NCBI GenBank assembly: GCA_020631355.1 | Contig: JAHDHL010000006.1 | Location: forward strand, 118,859 to 182,858 | DNA length: 64,000 nucleotides | Direction of reading: 5' to 3' | Source of the DNA: Saprospiraceae bacterium | GTDB lineage: Bacteria > Bacteroidota > Bacteroidia > Chitinophagales > Saprospiraceae | Shown here: positions 44,779 through 54,160 of the stretch, one piece after another | Layout of the letters: each line of letters starts with the position of its first letter | How positions within the stretch are numbered: the first letter of the stretch is position 1 | Translations under genes and position numbers: made by a program | Notes under the pieces: model-generated | What the model was told of the DNA's origin: nothing | Seen by the model: the letters and a program-made list of their open reading frames with translations, nothing else | The model's database searches: none

Positions 44779-46170
44779 CTAGTCCGACCTCCTTACAATC
44801 TGTGCCGTCAGTTCAGCTTCGGATACGATATTTTCTCCCACATAAGCTACACCGAACATGGAAACAATCCCACGGCGAATCGGAGCCAATAGTTCCAATT
44901 TGAATATCAATGTATCACCGGGAACAACCTTACGCTTGAATTTGGCCTTGTCAATCTTTAGGAAGTAAGTATCCCAATTCTCAGGGTCGGGAACAGTAGA
45001 CAGGGCTAGTATACCTCCGGTCTGTGCCATGGCTTCTATCTGAAGGACACCCGGCATGACAGGATTATCAGGGAAATGACCTTGGAAGAATCCTTCATTA
45101 AATGTAACATTCTTCACTCCTACGACCTGCTTATCATTTAGTTCAATGATCTTATCTATCAATAGGAAAGGAAAACGATGAGGTAATTTCTTCGTAATCT
45201 CAACCACATCATAAATGGGTGAGAGTGTCGGATCATATGTGGGAATTCCCTTGAGTTTCTTTTGCTTACGGAAGAGCGCCTTGAGTTTCTTAGCCAGATT
45301 AACATTGGCGGTATGTCCGGGTTTTGTTACGACAATCCTACCCTTGATGGCCTTATTCACCAAAGCCAAGTCACCTATCATATCCAGCAACTTATGACGG
45401 GCTGGTTCATTTTCAAATCGTAGTCCGCCCTTGTTCAGAATTCCCTCGGATTCCACTCTTACGTCCTTTTCACCAAAGGAAGTTGCAATGTTATCCAATT
45501 CTTCTTTTTCAGGGATTTCCTCAACAAAGACCACTGCATTATCCAACCCTCCCCCTTTAACCAAATCATATTGGAGCAACTGGGTCAGTTCATGGAGGAA
45601 GACAAAAGTACGAGCCGGAGCCACGTCCTTAGTATAATCTGTATAGCCATTATAATTGGCATACTGCATTCCAAGCAGTTCAGACCCAAAATCAATCAAT
45701 GCCGTAAGTTCGAAGTGCTCTGCAGGTAGTACTGAAATCTCACTTTGGGTTTCTTCGTCCTTATAATGGATCGGATTAGTGATAACCAATACTTCCCTTT
45801 CTGCATCCAAATCCACGATTCCTGCCTCTTGGATAGCATTGACAAATGGGGTGGCACTCCCATCCTTGATCGGAATTTCAGGGCCGTCTATCTCCACCAA
45901 TACATTATCAATTCCTTGTGCATACAAGGCAGACATGAGATGCTCAATCGTTGAGACAGATGCTTTTCCCTTACTGATGGTGGTATTCCTAACCGTAGAA
46001 CTCACGTTGGCAGCATCTGCCAAAACGGTAGGGGTACCCTCCAAATCAATTCTTTTGAAAACCACACCATGATTTGCTGGAGCAGGATGAATGGTCAGAT
46101 TTACATCTTTTCCTGTATGCAGGCCCTTACCACTAACCTTGATAGATGATTGGAGTGAACGTTGATTCAT
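44779..46170 (-). CDS. lpxC-fabZ: LpxC-FabZ fusion: UDP-acyl-GlcNAc deacetylase / hydroxyacyl-ACP dehydratase
   Basis: 463 residues, a Bacteroidota-type fusion. LpxC (about 1-305) shows SIKVSGKGLHTGKDV, a zinc His in STIEHLMSALYAQGIDN, and RHKLLDMIGDLAL with the second zinc set. FabZ (about 315-463) shows LPHRFPFLLIDKI with the catalytic His and GHFPDNPVMPGVLQIEAMAQ with the catalytic Glu. The first domain commits UDP-GlcNAc to lipid A, and the second supplies unsaturated acyl chains for fatty acid synthesis. A TATATTTG on the minus strand (46202-46209) is a possible promoter -7. It is divergent from the bio operon. Confidence 0.97.
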   Translation of the reverse strand: MNQRSLQSSIKVSGKGLHTGKDVNLTIHPAPANHGVVFKRIDLEGTPTVLADAANVSSTVRNTTISKGKASVSTIEHLMSALYAQGIDNVLVEIDGPEIPIKDGSATPFVNAIQEAGIVDLDAEREVLVITNPIHYKDEETQSEISVLPAEHFELTALIDFGSELLGMQYANYNGYTDYTKDVAPARTFVFLHELTQLLQYDLVKGGGLDNAVVFVEEIPEKEELDNIATSFGEKDVRVESEGILNKGGLRFENEPARHKLLDMIGDLALVNKAIKGRIVVTKPGHTANVNLAKKLKALFRKQKKLKGIPTYDPTLSPIYDVVEITKKLPHRFPFLLIDKIIELNDKQVVGVKNVTFNEGFFQGHFPDNPVMPGVLQIEAMAQTGGILALSTVPDPENWDTYFLKIDKAKFKRKVVPGDTLIFKLELLAPIRRGIVSMFGVAYVGENIVSEAELTAQIVRRSD

Positions 46171-46201
46171 TGAAATATCCCTAGTTTACGGTTTAGTCAT
46201 G

Positions 46202-46209
46202 CAAATATA
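46202..46209 (-). promoter_or_regulatory. candidate -7 promoter element for lpxC-fabZ
   Basis: On the minus strand this is TATATTTG, an exact TAnnTTTG, 31 nt before the lpxC-fabZ ATG at 46170. No clear TTG is found 19-21 nt further upstream, so the call is tentative. Confidence 0.35.
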
Positions 46210-46268
46210 TGTCTTTTGGTGACATCCACTTGGCTTTTGGGTATAATTCCTAAGAAGCCTTCGAATTC

Positions 46269-46299
46269 TTGTTTGTTACAAGCCAATATCAGACATTTG
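46269..46299 (+). promoter_or_regulatory. candidate promoter of the bioFDA operon
   Basis: TTG at 46269-46271, a 20-bp spacer, then GACATTTG at 46292-46299, one base away from TAnnTTTG. It ends 19 bp before the bioF ATG. No classical BirA operator (TTGTAAACC with its dyad) was seen across it. Confidence 0.4.
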
Positions 46300-46318
46300 C
46301 GGTAGTAAAAGAAGGGAT

Positions 46319-47434
46319 ATGTCCAAGGAGATTGAAAAGGCCATGAGGTCCAAACTCGAACAGCGAAAACAAAAAAGTACTTTCAGAAGTCTGGTAGTCG
46401 AAGACCATCTTATGGATTTTTCATCCAACGATTACCTTGGATTTGCCAGCAAACAACTCCTGAATCTGGATACCGGATTGAATATTCAATCAGGAGCAAA
46501 GGCTTCCCGACTGATTTCAGGGAATAGCGCATTACATGAAACTGTAGAACAGGAGATTGCGAATTATCATCACGCAACATGTGGTTTGCTTTTCAATTCA
46601 GGATATGATGCGAATGTAGGACTTGTAGGCTGTATCGGACAGCGTGGAGATACCATTATCTATGATGAACTCAGCCATGCATCCATTAGGGATGGATTAA
46701 AAATGTCATTAGCGAATGCCATACCATTTCGTCATAATGACCTGAATGATTTGGAACTACAATTGAAACGTTCCAATGGTAATATTTTCGTGGTCACTGA
46801 GGGACTCTTTTCCATGGATGGCGATTATGCTCCTTTAGTGGAGATACTGGAACTTTGCAAACCATATAATGCTGCCATCATCGTAGACGAAGCACATTCC
46901 AATGGTATCATTGGAGAGCAAGGAAAGGGCTGGGTTTGTCAACTTGGTTTGGAAAAGGAAATTTTCGCAAGAATCCATACATTCGGAAAGGCTATGGGAT
47001 GCCATGGAGCCATCGTTCTAGGTAGTAGGACACTAAGGGATTATCTTATTAACTACGCAAGATCATTCATTTTTACGACTGCTATTCCCCCCCACAGTGT
47101 GCATCTCATCAGAAAGTCGTATCAAGTATTGGCAGAAACTACATTGATCGGGCATCTCAACCAACTCATTTCAACATTCAGGGCCCATCTACATCCAGAG
47201 AAATCAGCGCAATTCCTACCCAGCATCAGTCCCATACAATCTTGGGTTCTTGGAAATGCGGATAAAGCAAGGTTCGTTGCCAGGGAAATGCAGGGACTGG
47301 GCTTCGGAGTGAAACCAATTGTCTCCCCTACTGTTCCCTTAGGGAAAGAACGGATTCGCATATCCATCAATGCATCCCATCCTCTAGAAAATATCAGACA
47401 ATTGGCAACATGCATCAATGAATTGAATATATGA
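46319..47434 (+). CDS. bioF: 8-amino-7-oxononanoate synthase
   Basis: 371 residues. PLP fold-type I alpha-oxoamine synthase: DFSSNDYLGFA start, SGNSALHETVEQEIA, GLLFNSGYDANVG, DELSHASIRDGL, VTEGLFSMDGDYAPL, IVDEAHSNGIIGEQGKG, and the PLP Lys in THTFGKAMGCHGA (read as IHTFGKAMG here). It joins pimeloyl-thioester and L-alanine to form 8-amino-7-oxononanoate, a biotin precursor. First gene of the bio set; its TGA overlaps the bioD ATG by 4 bp. Confidence 0.95.
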   Translation: MSKEIEKAMRSKLEQRKQKSTFRSLVVEDHLMDFSSNDYLGFASKQLLNLDTGLNIQSGAKASRLISGNSALHETVEQEIANYHHATCGLLFNSGYDANVGLVGCIGQRGDTIIYDELSHASIRDGLKMSLANAIPFRHNDLNDLELQLKRSNGNIFVVTEGLFSMDGDYAPLVEILELCKPYNAAIIVDEAHSNGIIGEQGKGWVCQLGLEKEIFARIHTFGKAMGCHGAIVLGSRTLRDYLINYARSFIFTTAIPPHSVHLIRKSYQVLAETTLIGHLNQLISTFRAHLHPEKSAQFLPSISPIQSWVLGNADKARFVAREMQGLGFGVKPIVSPTVPLGKERIRISINASHPLENIRQLATCINELNI

Positions 47435-48060
47435 AGAACCATAGACAATATTTCATCACAGGCATCAGCACAGAAGTAGGTAAGACCGTTGCTTCTGCTA
47501 TCATAGTCAAGGCCCTAGAAGCCGATTATTGGAAACCGGTACAATCAGGGGACTTACACCATACAGACTCGGACAAGATTGCCGAATGGGCTGCGCATCC
47601 CCAACTTAAAATCCATCCTGAGACCCACAGGTTGAACACTCCTGCTTCACCCCATTATTCTGCTCAGGTTGATCAAGTCAGCATACAACTATCTGATTTC
47701 CAATTACCCAAAACGGATAATCATTTGATTGTCGAGGGTGCAGGTGGATTACTCGTTCCCTTGAATCAGGAACACACCATTCTTGATTTAATGGTTCAAT
47801 TGCAGCTTCCTGTGATAGTCGTGGCCAACTATTATCTAGGCAGTATTAATCATACTTTGTCTACCTTGAGGATTCTTAGAGATTCAGGATTAGATATACA
47901 TGCACTTATTTTCATGGGTAATCCTATAGCATCCACCAGGGACATCATCATCGAAATGAGTAAGGATGATGTACGTCATTTTGTGGAAGTCCCTCTCTTG
48001 AGCCAAGTGGATGCAAAGCATGTCCAAGAGGCTACAAACCAATTAAAAGCTATTGTATGA
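47431..48060 (+). CDS. bioD: dethiobiotin synthase
   Basis: 209 residues. The P-loop is in the family form ITGISTEVGKTVAS (GxxTxxGKT), followed by YWKPVQSGDL, LNTPASPHYSA, VEGAGGLLVPL and VVANYYLGSINHTL. It closes the ureido ring of dethiobiotin with ATP and CO2. Coupled by ATGA overlaps to bioF upstream and bioA downstream. Confidence 0.95.
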   Translation: MKNHRQYFITGISTEVGKTVASAIIVKALEADYWKPVQSGDLHHTDSDKIAEWAAHPQLKIHPETHRLNTPASPHYSAQVDQVSIQLSDFQLPKTDNHLIVEGAGGLLVPLNQEHTILDLMVQLQLPVIVVANYYLGSINHTLSTLRILRDSGLDIHALIFMGNPIASTRDIIIEMSKDDVRHFVEVPLLSQVDAKHVQEATNQLKAIV

Positions 48061-49352
48061 CAAATGAAATATTAGATAAGGACCAACAATATATATGGCA
48101 CCCATTCACCCAAATGAAAACAGCGGGTTTACCCAAGTTAATTGAAAGAGGTGAGGGAGCATTACTCTTTGATGGAGATGGAAACACTTACATAGATGCT
48201 GTTTCTTCCTGGTGGGTTAATGTTCACGGACATGCTCATCCCCATATTGCCAATAGGATATATGAGCAACTAACAACATTGGAACATGTCATCTTTGCAG
48301 GGTTCACCCATCGGCCCGCAGTCACGCTTTGTGATCGTTTACTGAGATACCTTCCACATCAGCATAAGGTATTCTTTTCAGATAATGGTTCCACAGCCAT
48401 CGAAGTGGCACTTAAAATGTGTATCCAATACTTTTATAACAAGGGCATCAATAAGGATACGATTGTTGCATTGGACAATGCCTATCACGGAGATACCTTT
48501 GGTGCCATGTCAGCAGGTGCGGACCACAACTTCAATAATCCGTTCAAGCAATGGATGTTTGATGTAGAAAGAATTCCTACTCCGACTAAGGATAACTTAG
48601 CATTGGCAAAAGAACAATTGGTTAGAATCCTGAAAGAAAAGGATGTCTGTTGTTTCATTTTTGAGCCATTGGTCCAGGGGTCAGGTGGTATGATTATGTA
48701 CGAACCAGAAGCACTCGACGAATTGATTGCCATTTGCAGGGAACATGGTGTTTTGTGTATTGCGGATGAGGTGATGACAGGATTTTACAGAACAGGCAAG
48801 ATGTTCGCATCGGATTACTTGGTGAACAAACCTGACCTGACCGCTTTGTCCAAAGGTCTTACGGGAGGTACCCTGCCATTATCCCTCACACTCTGTACAG
48901 ATGAAATCTATGACGCATTCCTTTCCAATGATAAGATGAAAACATTCTTTCATGGACATTCCTTTACAGGAAACCCTATTGGATGTACGGCAGCACTGGC
49001 CAGTCTGGATATCTTCGAAATGGAAGAAACACAAGAGAATATCAAGAATCTGATAGCTTCACATCAAGCTTTCCATACACGAATCAAGGACCACCCGAGT
49101 ATCAGGGATATCAGGCAACGAGGAACCATACTGGCCATAGAGTTCGAAACGGACAGCCAAACTTCCTACTTCAGCAATATCCGTGACCAATTGTATGATT
49201 ATTTCATGGAAAGGGGTGTCTTACTCAGACCTCTGGGAAATGTCATCTATATCCTCCCCCCCTACTGCATTAGTAAGGAACAATTAGAGAAAGTATATGA
49301 TGTCATTACCAAAGCCCTGAATCAGTTCGGAGCAAAGGCTGTTCAGTCCTAG
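48057..49352 (+). CDS. bioA: adenosylmethionine-8-amino-7-oxononanoate aminotransferase
   Basis: 431 residues. Class III aminotransferase: IWHPFTQMK start, DAVSSWWVNVHGHAHP, FSDNGSTAIEVALKM, ALDNAYHGDTFGAMS, IADEVMTGFYRTGKMFA, and the PLP Lys in LTALSKGLTGGTLP. The WHPFTQM and SSWW motifs are typical of BioA (SAM as amino donor) rather than other class III enzymes. It makes 7,8-diaminononanoate. The start overlaps the bioD stop by 4 bp. A perfect palindrome follows just after the stop codon. Confidence 0.95.
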   Translation: MTNEILDKDQQYIWHPFTQMKTAGLPKLIERGEGALLFDGDGNTYIDAVSSWWVNVHGHAHPHIANRIYEQLTTLEHVIFAGFTHRPAVTLCDRLLRYLPHQHKVFFSDNGSTAIEVALKMCIQYFYNKGINKDTIVALDNAYHGDTFGAMSAGADHNFNNPFKQWMFDVERIPTPTKDNLALAKEQLVRILKEKDVCCFIFEPLVQGSGGMIMYEPEALDELIAICREHGVLCIADEVMTGFYRTGKMFASDYLVNKPDLTALSKGLTGGTLPLSLTLCTDEIYDAFLSNDKMKTFFHGHSFTGNPIGCTAALASLDIFEMEETQENIKNLIASHQAFHTRIKDHPSIRDIRQRGTILAIEFETDSQTSYFSNIRDQLYDYFMERGVLLRPLGNVIYILPPYCISKEQLEKVYDVITKALNQFGAKAVQS

Positions 49353-49353
49353 T

Positions 49354-49370
49354 ATATTGATAATCAATAT
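49354..49370. promoter_or_regulatory. 17-bp palindrome between bioA and bioB
   Basis: ATATTGAT, one A, then ATCAATAT: a perfect 8-bp dyad beginning 1 nt after the bioA TAG. AT-rich with no U-run, so more like a protein-binding site than a terminator. It could separate bioB control from bioFDA. Not a known BirA site. Confidence 0.4.
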
Positions 49371-49498
49371 GGCGGTTGCATTCATTGCCCATCGGAAACA
49401 GTCCTACTATGGATTTCATTATAAGCAAGATGTATGATTCTTCAAAGAGTCACTTCAATTATTGATTTAAACCGTATCTTGCAACCAATTAAAAATAC

Positions 49499-50590
49499 AT
49501 GCAGATGACAGCGCAAAAGTCTTGGACAATAGAAGAAGTGGTAGCATTGTATAACAGTCCCCTATTGGACTTGGTATATCAGGCAGCCACGGTACATCGT
49601 CAGCATAATAATCCGAATGAGGTACAAATCAGTACATTACTTTCCATCAAAACAGGTGGATGTCCTGAGGATTGTGGTTATTGCCCACAAGCTGCAAGGT
49701 ACCATACAGGAGTAGAGAATGAGGGGCTGATGTCCATCAAACAAGTAGAAATAGCAGCCAAAAGAGCCAAACTACTGGGTTCTTCCAGATTGTGTATGGG
49801 TGCTGCTTGGAGAAATGTAAAGGATGGTCCTGAATTCGACCAAGTAGTCGATATGGTCAAGGCTGTCAACCAACAGGGAATGGAAGTTTGCTGCACATTA
49901 GGAATGCTGACAGAAAAGCAGGCCCAAAGATTGGCAGATGCAGGATTATATGCCTACAACCACAATGTGGATACATCCGAAGAATATTATAAGGAAGTAA
50001 TTTCTACCAGAGGATACGAAGATCGACTTAAAACCATCAATAATGTCAGAAAAACGGGAGTAACCGTTTGTTCTGGTGGCATCATCGGAATGGGAGAATC
50101 CATCGAGGATCGTTGTAAGATGCTATTGACATTGGCCAACTTGAATCCACAACCGGAATCCGTGCCCATCAATGCACTGGTTTCCGTAGAGGGTACGCCA
50201 ATGGAAGACCTTGAACCCATCCCGATTTGGGATATGATCAGGATGGTAGCCACAACGAGAATCGTTATGCCTAAGACGACCATCAGATTATCGGCCGGTC
50301 GTACTACCATGAGTAGGGAAGGACAAGCTTTTTGTTTCATGGCAGGAGCTGCTTCCATCTTTGCAGGAGATAAGTTACTGACCACTCCGAATCCAGACAT
50401 ATATGAGGATTTGGAAATGTTTGACCTACTAGGTTTGAAACCTACTGACCCATTTGCCAAACATCCTCAACCAGAAACCAAGGAGGTGGAATATGATGGT
50501 GAAAAAGAAAAGGTAAAATGGAGTCGTCCGGGACACCAAATCGAAAAGAATATCGAATACAGTAAGAAAGGAAAATTAGTTAAGAATTAA
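49499..50590 (+). CDS. bioB: biotin synthase (radical SAM)
   Basis: 363 residues. The radical SAM cluster is [12 protein letters not shown] with Cys55, Cys59 and Cys62 binding 4Fe-4S. Further family marks are [44 protein letters not shown] and [10 protein letters not shown] (Arg for the 2Fe-2S cluster). It inserts sulphur into dethiobiotin to complete biotin. 146 bp separate it from bioA, with a palindrome at the near end; a strong terminator follows. Confidence 0.97.
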   Translation: MQMTAQKSWTIEEVVALYNSPLLDLVYQAATVHRQHNNPNEVQISTLLSIKTGGCPEDCGYCPQAARYHTGVENEGLMSIKQVEIAAKRAKLLGSSRLCMGAAWRNVKDGPEFDQVVDMVKAVNQQGMEVCCTLGMLTEKQAQRLADAGLYAYNHNVDTSEEYYKEVISTRGYEDRLKTINNVRKTGVTVCSGGIIGMGESIEDRCKMLLTLANLNPQPESVPINALVSVEGTPMEDLEPIPIWDMIRMVATTRIVMPKTTIRLSAGRTTMSREGQAFCFMAGAASIFAGDKLLTTPNPDIYEDLEMFDLLGLKPTDPFAKHPQPETKEVEYDGEKEKVKWSRPGHQIEKNIEYSKKGKLVKN

Positions 50591-50618
50591 TATTTCCCTT
50601 TCTTTCAATCGTATGGAC

Positions 50619-50655
50619 AATGCTTGGTTATCCTTAGGGGTAATCAAGCATTTTT
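50619..50655 (+). terminator. intrinsic terminator after bioB
   Basis: AATGCTTG (50619-50626) pairs with CAAGCATT (50645-50652) and an inner TTA/TAA and CC/GG extend the stem. A run of five T follows. It lies 28 bp after the bioB stop. Confidence 0.8.
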
Positions 50656-50875
50656 GTTGTGTAGGACACCTCATTATCCAATCTATGATTTGAGCACTCA
50701 AGCTCCGTCCAATGCCCCATTTAGATACAAATATGATGGATTATTGGGTGAATGCCCTTACTAGTCATGGTAGCCTTTCGCTTTTTGGGTTCATTTTCTT
50801 ATTTTCGACTTTGTTGAACAAAGCATACTCTAGCCTTGTTGGGCTACGTTATAGAAACAAAACAAAGCAAAACCT

Positions 50876-51487
50876 ATGAATAATCTGTTTGGATTATCCT
50901 TTCGGATGTGGTCTCCTATCATCTTTTCCATTATTACAATCTCCTTTCTTGGCTTAATCGGATGTGCTGGCGATAACTCATCAGATACTCCAAGTGATGA
51001 TAGTCCAACGACAACTGTTCCAACCGATGATACAAATGAAGCAACAGAGAATACCGAGGAAACTGCTACAGTGGAGATGCGGATTGTCACGCTACCCGGT
51101 GGACTTGAAATCAAATTCGCCAAGGGAGGATTCGAGGATGCTGTTGTTCAATTCCTGAATGCCGACGAACAGGATTTTGACCAAGAATTCGTAATGGATG
51201 GAATCGCATTCAAGGAGGGTTCAGATATCATCCTACCGGAATCACAAGAACAAATTAATAACCTAACAGCCTTATTGAGTACCTATTTCGACTACAAGGT
51301 CGAATTAGAAATATTTTCTAAGGAAAATGAGGATGTCAATGCGGATAAGGTCTTGTCTTCCAATAGGGCCAAGGCACTCAAATCGGCATTGGTAGCCAAG
51401 GGAGTTGAAGCAAAAAGAATCGCTACCAAAGGCAGTGGACAAGGTAGTATCTCAAGTAAGCAAAAAACAATCATGGTATTCAAATAG
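50876..51487 (+). CDS. lipoprotein with OmpA-like C-terminal domain
   Basis: 203 residues. Lipoprotein signal (SIITISFLGLIGC, lipid on Cys30) followed by a Ser/Thr/Asp-rich linker of ~35 residues. The C-terminal ~90 residues resemble an OmpA fold (FKEGSDIILPESQEQINNLTALLS, LSSNRAKALKSALVAKGVEAKRIATKG), but the usual NGHTD loop is reduced to LEIFSKENE, so peptidoglycan binding is doubtful. Predicted outer-membrane lipoprotein. It precedes the DUF937-OmpA protein by 225 bp and has a similar C-terminal domain, so the two may act together. Confidence 0.78.
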   Translation: MNNLFGLSFRMWSPIIFSIITISFLGLIGCAGDNSSDTPSDDSPTTTVPTDDTNEATENTEETATVEMRIVTLPGGLEIKFAKGGFEDAVVQFLNADEQDFDQEFVMDGIAFKEGSDIILPESQEQINNLTALLSTYFDYKVELEIFSKENEDVNADKVLSSNRAKALKSALVAKGVEAKRIATKGSGQGSISSKQKTIMVFK

Positions 51488-51712
51488 GCCGCAAATCAGG
51501 TAATGAATGATACTAATATGTTAATTCACTCATATTTACAGTCTGAAAAGCCAACAAAATCCGTTATGCCATCGTATTGAAAGCATATTATTAAAAAAAA
51601 TATTAATTTTATATCTGTGTATAATTAACTGTGAGATAGAAAACATTACTCCCCCCTTTACCCAAATCAATCAACTAAATTTGACATTTGAGAAAACCAT
51701 AATTTCATTGTA

Positions 51713-52966
51713 ATGAATCTTTTGAATTTGTTGAAGTATCAGTTAGGTTCTAAACTAACTGAACAACTAGGCACATATCTAGGGGAGGATTCCAGCAAGG
51801 TACAAAGTGCATTGGATGCTACCCTACCCACAATATTGAGTGTTTTTGTACGGAGGGCTGCTGATAGGACAGGAGCCAACGATGTCATGGACACCATCAA
51901 ATTGGGTAACCACGACGGGAGTATGCTCAATTATCTATCGGGATTATTCAGTGGTGGTAGTTCTACGAACTCCCTCATGAAATCAGGAGAAATCCTATCG
52001 AATAAGTTTTTGGGTAACAAGCAATCCCTTTTATCGGATGCCATTGCCAATTTTAGTGGAATCAAGCGCATATCGGCTAATTCACTGATAAAGATGGCGA
52101 TGCCTTTGGTACTTGGAATCATTGGCAAGCAGGTAAAGAACCAGAATCTGGATACTTCCGGGTTGATGAGTTTGCTTTCTGCGCAGAAAGGTCATATCGG
52201 TGCATCCATACCTTCAGGATTCACCACAAAGAATATGTCTCCTAGCACACCTACACCCAAGGTCACACCTACCCCTGAAAAGAAAAAGACCATCAACGAG
52301 TCCATCAGTAAGGAGCAAGTGAAGCAAGCCAATGTAAAAACACCTCCGAAGAAAGTAGCGAAAAAGACGAATGATAGTCCATCATTCCTTAGATTCCTAC
52401 CGTTTATCATCGGTGGATTACTCTTACTTTTCCTTTTGATATTCGCTATTAGAAGTTGTAGCAAATCCAAGGATACCACAACCACAAAACCCAAGGCAAC
52501 CACTAAAGTAGCCGAGGGCAAAAAGAATGGTTCTGATACCAAGAATGTTGCTGATACGGATGCTCCGAATGCAGACAATGGTTCCAATTCAGATAATGGG
52601 TCGTCGAATAGTGGTTCATCCGATTATTCCTCTGATGATAATTCATCATCCTACACACCATCCGCACCATCCATTCCGCATGGACAATTCAAGGGTGAGG
52701 TTGAGGGAATTACCGGTGGTGGTTCAATAGCCATGAGTGGCTTGGATTTCAGAGGTGGTGCTAGGATATCACGAGGAAGTAGGCATATCATTTCTGAATT
52801 GGCCGCAGTCATGCAGAGCAATCCGGGGATGAACATCAGACTGGATGCTTCTCCTGAAACACGTGCTATCTCCGTAAAGAAAGGATTGATGGACGCGGGT
52901 ATTGATAGGAATAGGATTTCCACTTCTAGTGGAGGTAGCTCAACTGTCCAGTTGACCGTGAACTAA
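51713..52966 (+). CDS. DUF937 protein with transmembrane helix and OmpA-like end
   Basis: 417 residues. Residues 1-165 are DUF937-like, a helical domain (LLKYQLGSKLTEQLGTYLGEDSSKVQSALDATLPTIL, in part, and FLGNKQSLLSDAIANFSGI). A Pro/Thr/Lys linker follows, one transmembrane helix (FLRFLPFIIGGLLLLFLLIFAI, about 223-244), an Asp/Asn/Ser-rich linker, and an OmpA-like C-terminus (RGGARISRGSRHIISELAAVMQSNPGMNIRLDAS...DAGIDRNRISTSSGG). The layout puts DUF937 in the cytoplasm and the OmpA-like part in the periplasm, so it could connect the two sides of the inner membrane. Function unknown. Confidence 0.82.
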   Translation: MNLLNLLKYQLGSKLTEQLGTYLGEDSSKVQSALDATLPTILSVFVRRAADRTGANDVMDTIKLGNHDGSMLNYLSGLFSGGSSTNSLMKSGEILSNKFLGNKQSLLSDAIANFSGIKRISANSLIKMAMPLVLGIIGKQVKNQNLDTSGLMSLLSAQKGHIGASIPSGFTTKNMSPSTPTPKVTPTPEKKKTINESISKEQVKQANVKTPPKKVAKKTNDSPSFLRFLPFIIGGLLLLFLLIFAIRSCSKSKDTTTTKPKATTKVAEGKKNGSDTKNVADTDAPNADNGSNSDNGSSNSGSSDYSSDDNSSSYTPSAPSIPHGQFKGEVEGITGGGSIAMSGLDFRGGARISRGSRHIISELAAVMQSNPGMNIRLDASPETRAISVKKGLMDAGIDRNRISTSSGGSSTVQLTVN

Positions 52967-52983
52967 TCAGCCCATTCATCAAA

Positions 52984-53022
52984 TAAAAAAGGGATTAGCC
53001 AATGGCTAATCCCTTTTTTATT
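52984..53022. terminator. bidirectional intrinsic terminator
   Basis: AAAAAAGGGATTAGCC (52985-53000) pairs perfectly with GGCTAATCCCTTTTTT (53004-53019), loop AAT. A-run on one side and T-run on the other, between convergent genes ending at 52966 and 53050. Confidence 0.9.
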
Positions 53023-53049
53023 GTTCCAATACCAACCCTCTCCGAAATA

Positions 53050-54144
53050 CTAGAATTGAAAGATATCGCAATCCGGATAGAATGAACCCCAAGCCAACCA
53101 ATATCCCATATAGGAATCATAGGTTTGTAATCTTTGACCCATCCTAGGACCAATTACGGCCTCACCGAAAACATTCCATTGATTCCCCTCATTATCCAGC
53201 ATCACAGTTTCGCTCAAAGAAGTCTGAGGAATAAAATTCAATTGCGTCCCATCAGGTAGGACCCGATTGTACGCAACCATGAAATTATGTTCACTACTAC
53301 CTACAACCACCACATTCTCACCCTTGAAAATGTCTTGTACGACCCTTATTTCAGACAATTCAAAGGAGGAAAATCGATAGACCCTGACATCACCACCTAT
53401 TTCAATACCCAAAACCCTTTCTTTCCTATCTAATCGATCATCATCAGGACTAATGGGAAAAATGAGGTAATCATGGTTCGTCCTGTAATTTCCATAGGGA
53501 TAGGAACCATAATTCCTACTATGTCCCGTAACCGTACTCGTCACCAAAGCATCCGGAAACATCAATTTCCATGTTTTCCAGTCCAATTCGACAATGGGTT
53601 GCAACTCCGCCTTATCACCTCTGAATTCCCCATTTACACAATCATTCCTCATCTGCGACCAATTACTATCCGTAGCCCTATCGTATGGAATCAGGTTCGT
53701 ATTATATAGCAAACCTGAGACCCCAAAAGTCGTTTCTTCTCCATCCAATACCCTATTCCACCGGATACCTGTTCCTGTCAAAGGACAATAGGTCAATGCA
53801 AATTTTTCATCACCCAATTCATCATTGATGATCTCATGCCAATCCAAGACCGGATGGGTATATCCCCTTATCTCATTCCCTACCTTGACACCAATTATCA
53901 AATCCTCATCCGTCATATATTCATCAGCAACTTCAACTGTAACAAAATTGGGATTGGACAAGGCCGGAATTCCATCCTTGCCCGGGCCCCCATCAAATAC
54001 TTCTGTTTGGGGAATGGCCCATAATGGGTCGTTATTATTATCTGGTGTCCCATTATTTCCTCCTCCTATCGTTCCTCCTCCCTCATTGGAGCAAGACATA
54101 GCGACTACTATCAGAATGAGAACTGTCATTTTCAACCATTTCAT
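53050..54144 (-). CDS. DUF3179 family lipoprotein
   Basis: About 364 residues from the ATG at 54144; a frame from 54204 adds 20 residues before the signal and is less likely. Lipoprotein signal (WLKMTVLILIVVAMSC). The domain matches DUF3179: IIGVKVGNEIRGYTHPVLDWHEIINDELG (in part), FALTYCPLTGTGIRWNR, TFGVSGLLYNTNLIPYDRATDSNWSQM, RVYRFSSFEL and a closing FGEAVIGPRMGQRL. The lone Cys in TYCPLTG is a family hallmark. Function unknown; envelope-located. Its start is 16 bp after the upstream barrel gene, so they form an operon. Confidence 0.85.
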   Translation of the reverse strand: MKWLKMTVLILIVVAMSCSNEGGGTIGGGNNGTPDNNNDPLWAIPQTEVFDGGPGKDGIPALSNPNFVTVEVADEYMTDEDLIIGVKVGNEIRGYTHPVLDWHEIINDELGDEKFALTYCPLTGTGIRWNRVLDGEETTFGVSGLLYNTNLIPYDRATDSNWSQMRNDCVNGEFRGDKAELQPIVELDWKTWKLMFPDALVTSTVTGHSRNYGSYPYGNYRTNHDYLIFPISPDDDRLDRKERVLGIEIGGDVRVYRFSSFELSEIRVVQDIFKGENVVVVGSSEHNFMVAYNRVLPDGTQLNFIPQTSLSETVMLDNEGNQWNVFGEAVIGPRMGQRLQTYDSYMGYWLAWGSFYPDCDIFQF

Positions 54145-54160
54145 ATTATTGAGTTTTAAT

